Source: Phellopilus nigrolimitatus
Taxonomy: Eukaryota; Basidiomycota; Agaricomycetes; Hymenochaetales; Hymenochaetaceae
Reading direction: 5' to 3'
DNA: 23,841 nucleotides
NCBI GenBank assembly: GCA_021029095.1
Contig: JAJOHG010000387.1
Location: forward strand, 1-23,841
Below are positions 22,331 to 23,841 of the stretch, one piece after another. A program made the translations under genes and the position numbers. Below the pieces are notes generated by a model, which worked only from the letters and a program-made list of their open reading frames with translations, was not told the DNA's origin and did no database searches. Each line of letters starts with the position of its first letter. Within the stretch, counting starts at the first letter, position 1.

Positions 22331-22996
22331 AGCAAGAACTGTTATCTTCGATGTGAGGAGTAGAAGCTGAGAAGATCTGAAAGGGGGTGAAAGAGATGGT
22401 CGCTTTGACTGCTTCGCCATTCTTATATTCTTCCCGGTCAACTCGAGAAGGCACTATCGAGCGATCAAGTTCCGGCTAAACCTAACAAAATTTAAGCATC
22501 GCACGACGAGCATTGTGGCTGCCAGTACCAGGTTGATACTAGTGCCGACTGATGGAACGACGTATGCACACATGAAGAAAGAGATAGGGTAAAAAGAGGG
22601 GGAAACAACGAGGGTGTTTCGGGTCTATCATCATCGTGGCAGATAATCGTGGTCGGAGGAAAATCATCAAGTCACAAGGACAATCTGATGGGGACTCGAG
22701 TAATTCTTTTGGTTTGTTCATGCTTGGACACTTCTGACGAAAAAAATGAAAGCGAACCAGATTCAATGCTAACTATGCCGTTCATCTGGAGTTCCCGACG
22801 TGTTCGGATTTGGCATCTGGATATACTACATGCGGTGTCGAAATGTAGCTTTGTCGCTATGCCGAGGATTGACACGGACGATGTCGGACTTCGGTTTTAC
22901 CCTGCCTCCGGCCAAGTCAGCCTCAGCGGATTTCTGGTTCTACACCGCCGTCCAGCAGATCAATACGGGTGTGCTTAGTCTAATAGTTTATTGAAA
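22331..22996. other. Intergenic DNA, no supported gene
   Basis: Includes GAATATAAGAA (minus strand, near 22430), a possible TATA-like motif for the decayed C-x-W gene. Overlapping plus-strand frames of 109 and 64 codons near 22649-22994 show no recognised domain or paired splice sites. Confidence 0.4.
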
Positions 22997-23047
22997 TTCT
23001 AGGTCCTCGGACGTTCTAGGTCCTCAAGCATTCTAGATCCTCAAGCT
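22997..23047. repeat. Three tandem 17-bp repeats
   Basis: Units start at 22997, 23014 and 23031, each TTCTAGGTCCTC-like followed by AAGC or GGAC. The second and third differ at two positions and the first at a few more. Minisatellite-like, function unknown. Confidence 0.8.
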
Positions 23048-23476
23048 TGATGGCAAAGCTCGTAGCATGTGACTGAAAACGCTGTGAAGTTAAAGTAGGC
23101 GCATTCTGCCGTCAGCTTCATATGGTCGCAAACAAACAGCTGTTTCAGAAGCATTCATTTTCGAAGTGACAAGTAAGACCCTATATTAGTGTTGCAGATC
23201 TAGTCATGATAGTGCGAAAAACAACATTCATTCTTAGAAGGGCTGCCGGGTCCAAATCGAAGAACGGCGTTCGGCAAGATAAGTGTCAATGTCATCGACA
23301 GACGTCTTTCAACGAATGATAGAGCGAAGGATATGCAGATGTACACGCCTGCAGAGTCGGTTTCTTCCGGTCAAGCAGCGGGTTCTTAGCAATCCGGTCT
23401 GACCACTCCCGAGGAAGACTTCATGAAACACGATGACATTCAGCCTGAGAGTTTTCATTATACAGCATATTGAACA
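23048..23476. other. Intergenic DNA, no supported gene
   Basis: Lies downstream of the right-edge gene's proposed stop codon. No open frame, repeat or RNA structure was recognised. Confidence 0.45.
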
Positions 23477-23841
23477 CTAATGTAAAGCTAGAAGCCTTAT
23501 GGACAACCAAAAGGAAGAAAAAGAGTTAAAATTTGAAAGCCCGAGGAGCTTCTCGATGATAAAGCAGGCTGTAAACCGGACTCAGCTAGAGAATTGCCTT
23601 AAGACAAAAGAGTTTCTTACCGGATCCTAAGCCGAATTTTCCGCCGCCATCAAGGTTCAGTGGAGTGAATGACTGGCTGTAATATTTCCTGTGCGTCGCA
23701 ACGCTGTGCTCTCTCATCTCCTCCATCATCGCATGGACGTCGGGGCAGCTGATAATACCGGCCGCATGCATCCTGCGAAGTGCCTCGCGAATCCAGACCC
23801 GGCAGCCGAACCGCGGCTCAATTCCAACGTCAGCAGGTGGG
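23477..23841 (-). CDS. Unknown C-x-W family protein, 3' part, cut by the window edge
   Basis: The visible exon (23841-23621) reads PPADVGIEPRFGCRVWIREA, LRRMHAAGIISCPDVHAMME and so on to FTPLNLDGGGKFGLGS. A GTAAGA donor follows, then a 52-nt intron (23620-23569) and a last exon (23568-23477) of about 30 codons that completes the phase and ends in TAG. Without splicing the frame would run into a stop inside the intron. The block G-x-E-x3-G-C-x-V-W-[IL]-R-x-A-L-R-x-M-H is shared with the decayed copy at 21890-22330. It resembles a small Agaricomycete family with a conserved C-x-W...AL motif, but no function or catalytic site can be named. The 5' part lies outside the window. Confidence 0.6.

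Overview
The window looks like a chromosomal segment of a basidiomycete fungus, most likely an Agaricomycete. The reasons are short (49-69 nt) GT-AG introns in nearly every gene, a DUF6533-type seven-helix membrane family and a BTB/POZ family (both strongly expanded in mushroom-forming fungi), and single-copy eukaryotic genes such as DPM1 and a Chk2/Cds1 kinase. No bacterial operons, CRISPR array, rRNA or recognisable tRNA was found. All calls come from reading the sequence; no database search was run.

Layout. 1-395: relic of a proteasome beta-6 subunit (-). 439-1196: a degenerate hAT-like MITE with a PIF/Harbinger-like MITE beside or inside its right end. 1936-2841: intact single-exon BTB protein (-). 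3090-5249: first copy (+) of a DUF6533 gene with its duplicated upstream region, dead. 5415-6010: BTB relic (-). 6230-7264: DPM1, six exons (+). 7693-8855: two-exon serine-rich, probably nuclear protein (-), convergent with DPM1. 9141-9985: BTB relic (+). 10060-12015: second DUF6533 copy (-), nearly intact. 12150-12947: TenA/THI-4 family protein (-) with a GC-AG intron. 13187-14180: BTB relic (+) split by a 438-bp hAT MITE. 14551-16680: third DUF6533 copy (-), one nonsense codon. 16806-18154: homocysteine S-methyltransferase (-), three exons. 18888-21021: FHA-containing checkpoint kinase (+), four exons, divergent from the methyltransferase. 21890-22330: decayed paralogue of the unknown gene at the right edge (23477-23841, -, partial).

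The window alternates between two kinds of DNA. Stable housekeeping genes (DPM1, methyltransferase, Cds1-type kinase, TenA-like) have clean exon structures that close exactly in frame. Between them lie young gene families (BTB, DUF6533, the C-x-W family) present as one better copy plus decaying copies, together with MITEs. The genes do not form an evident pathway. The clearest functional logic is in the kinase: an SQ/TQ cluster, FHA domain and kinase domain in the Chk2/Rad53/Cds1 order, with two MluI cell-cycle boxes upstream. I did not find convincing evidence of a new biological system. The most unusual material is the three-copy DUF6533 repeat with shared TATA promoters and transition-type lesions, and the MITE insertions with readable target-site duplications.
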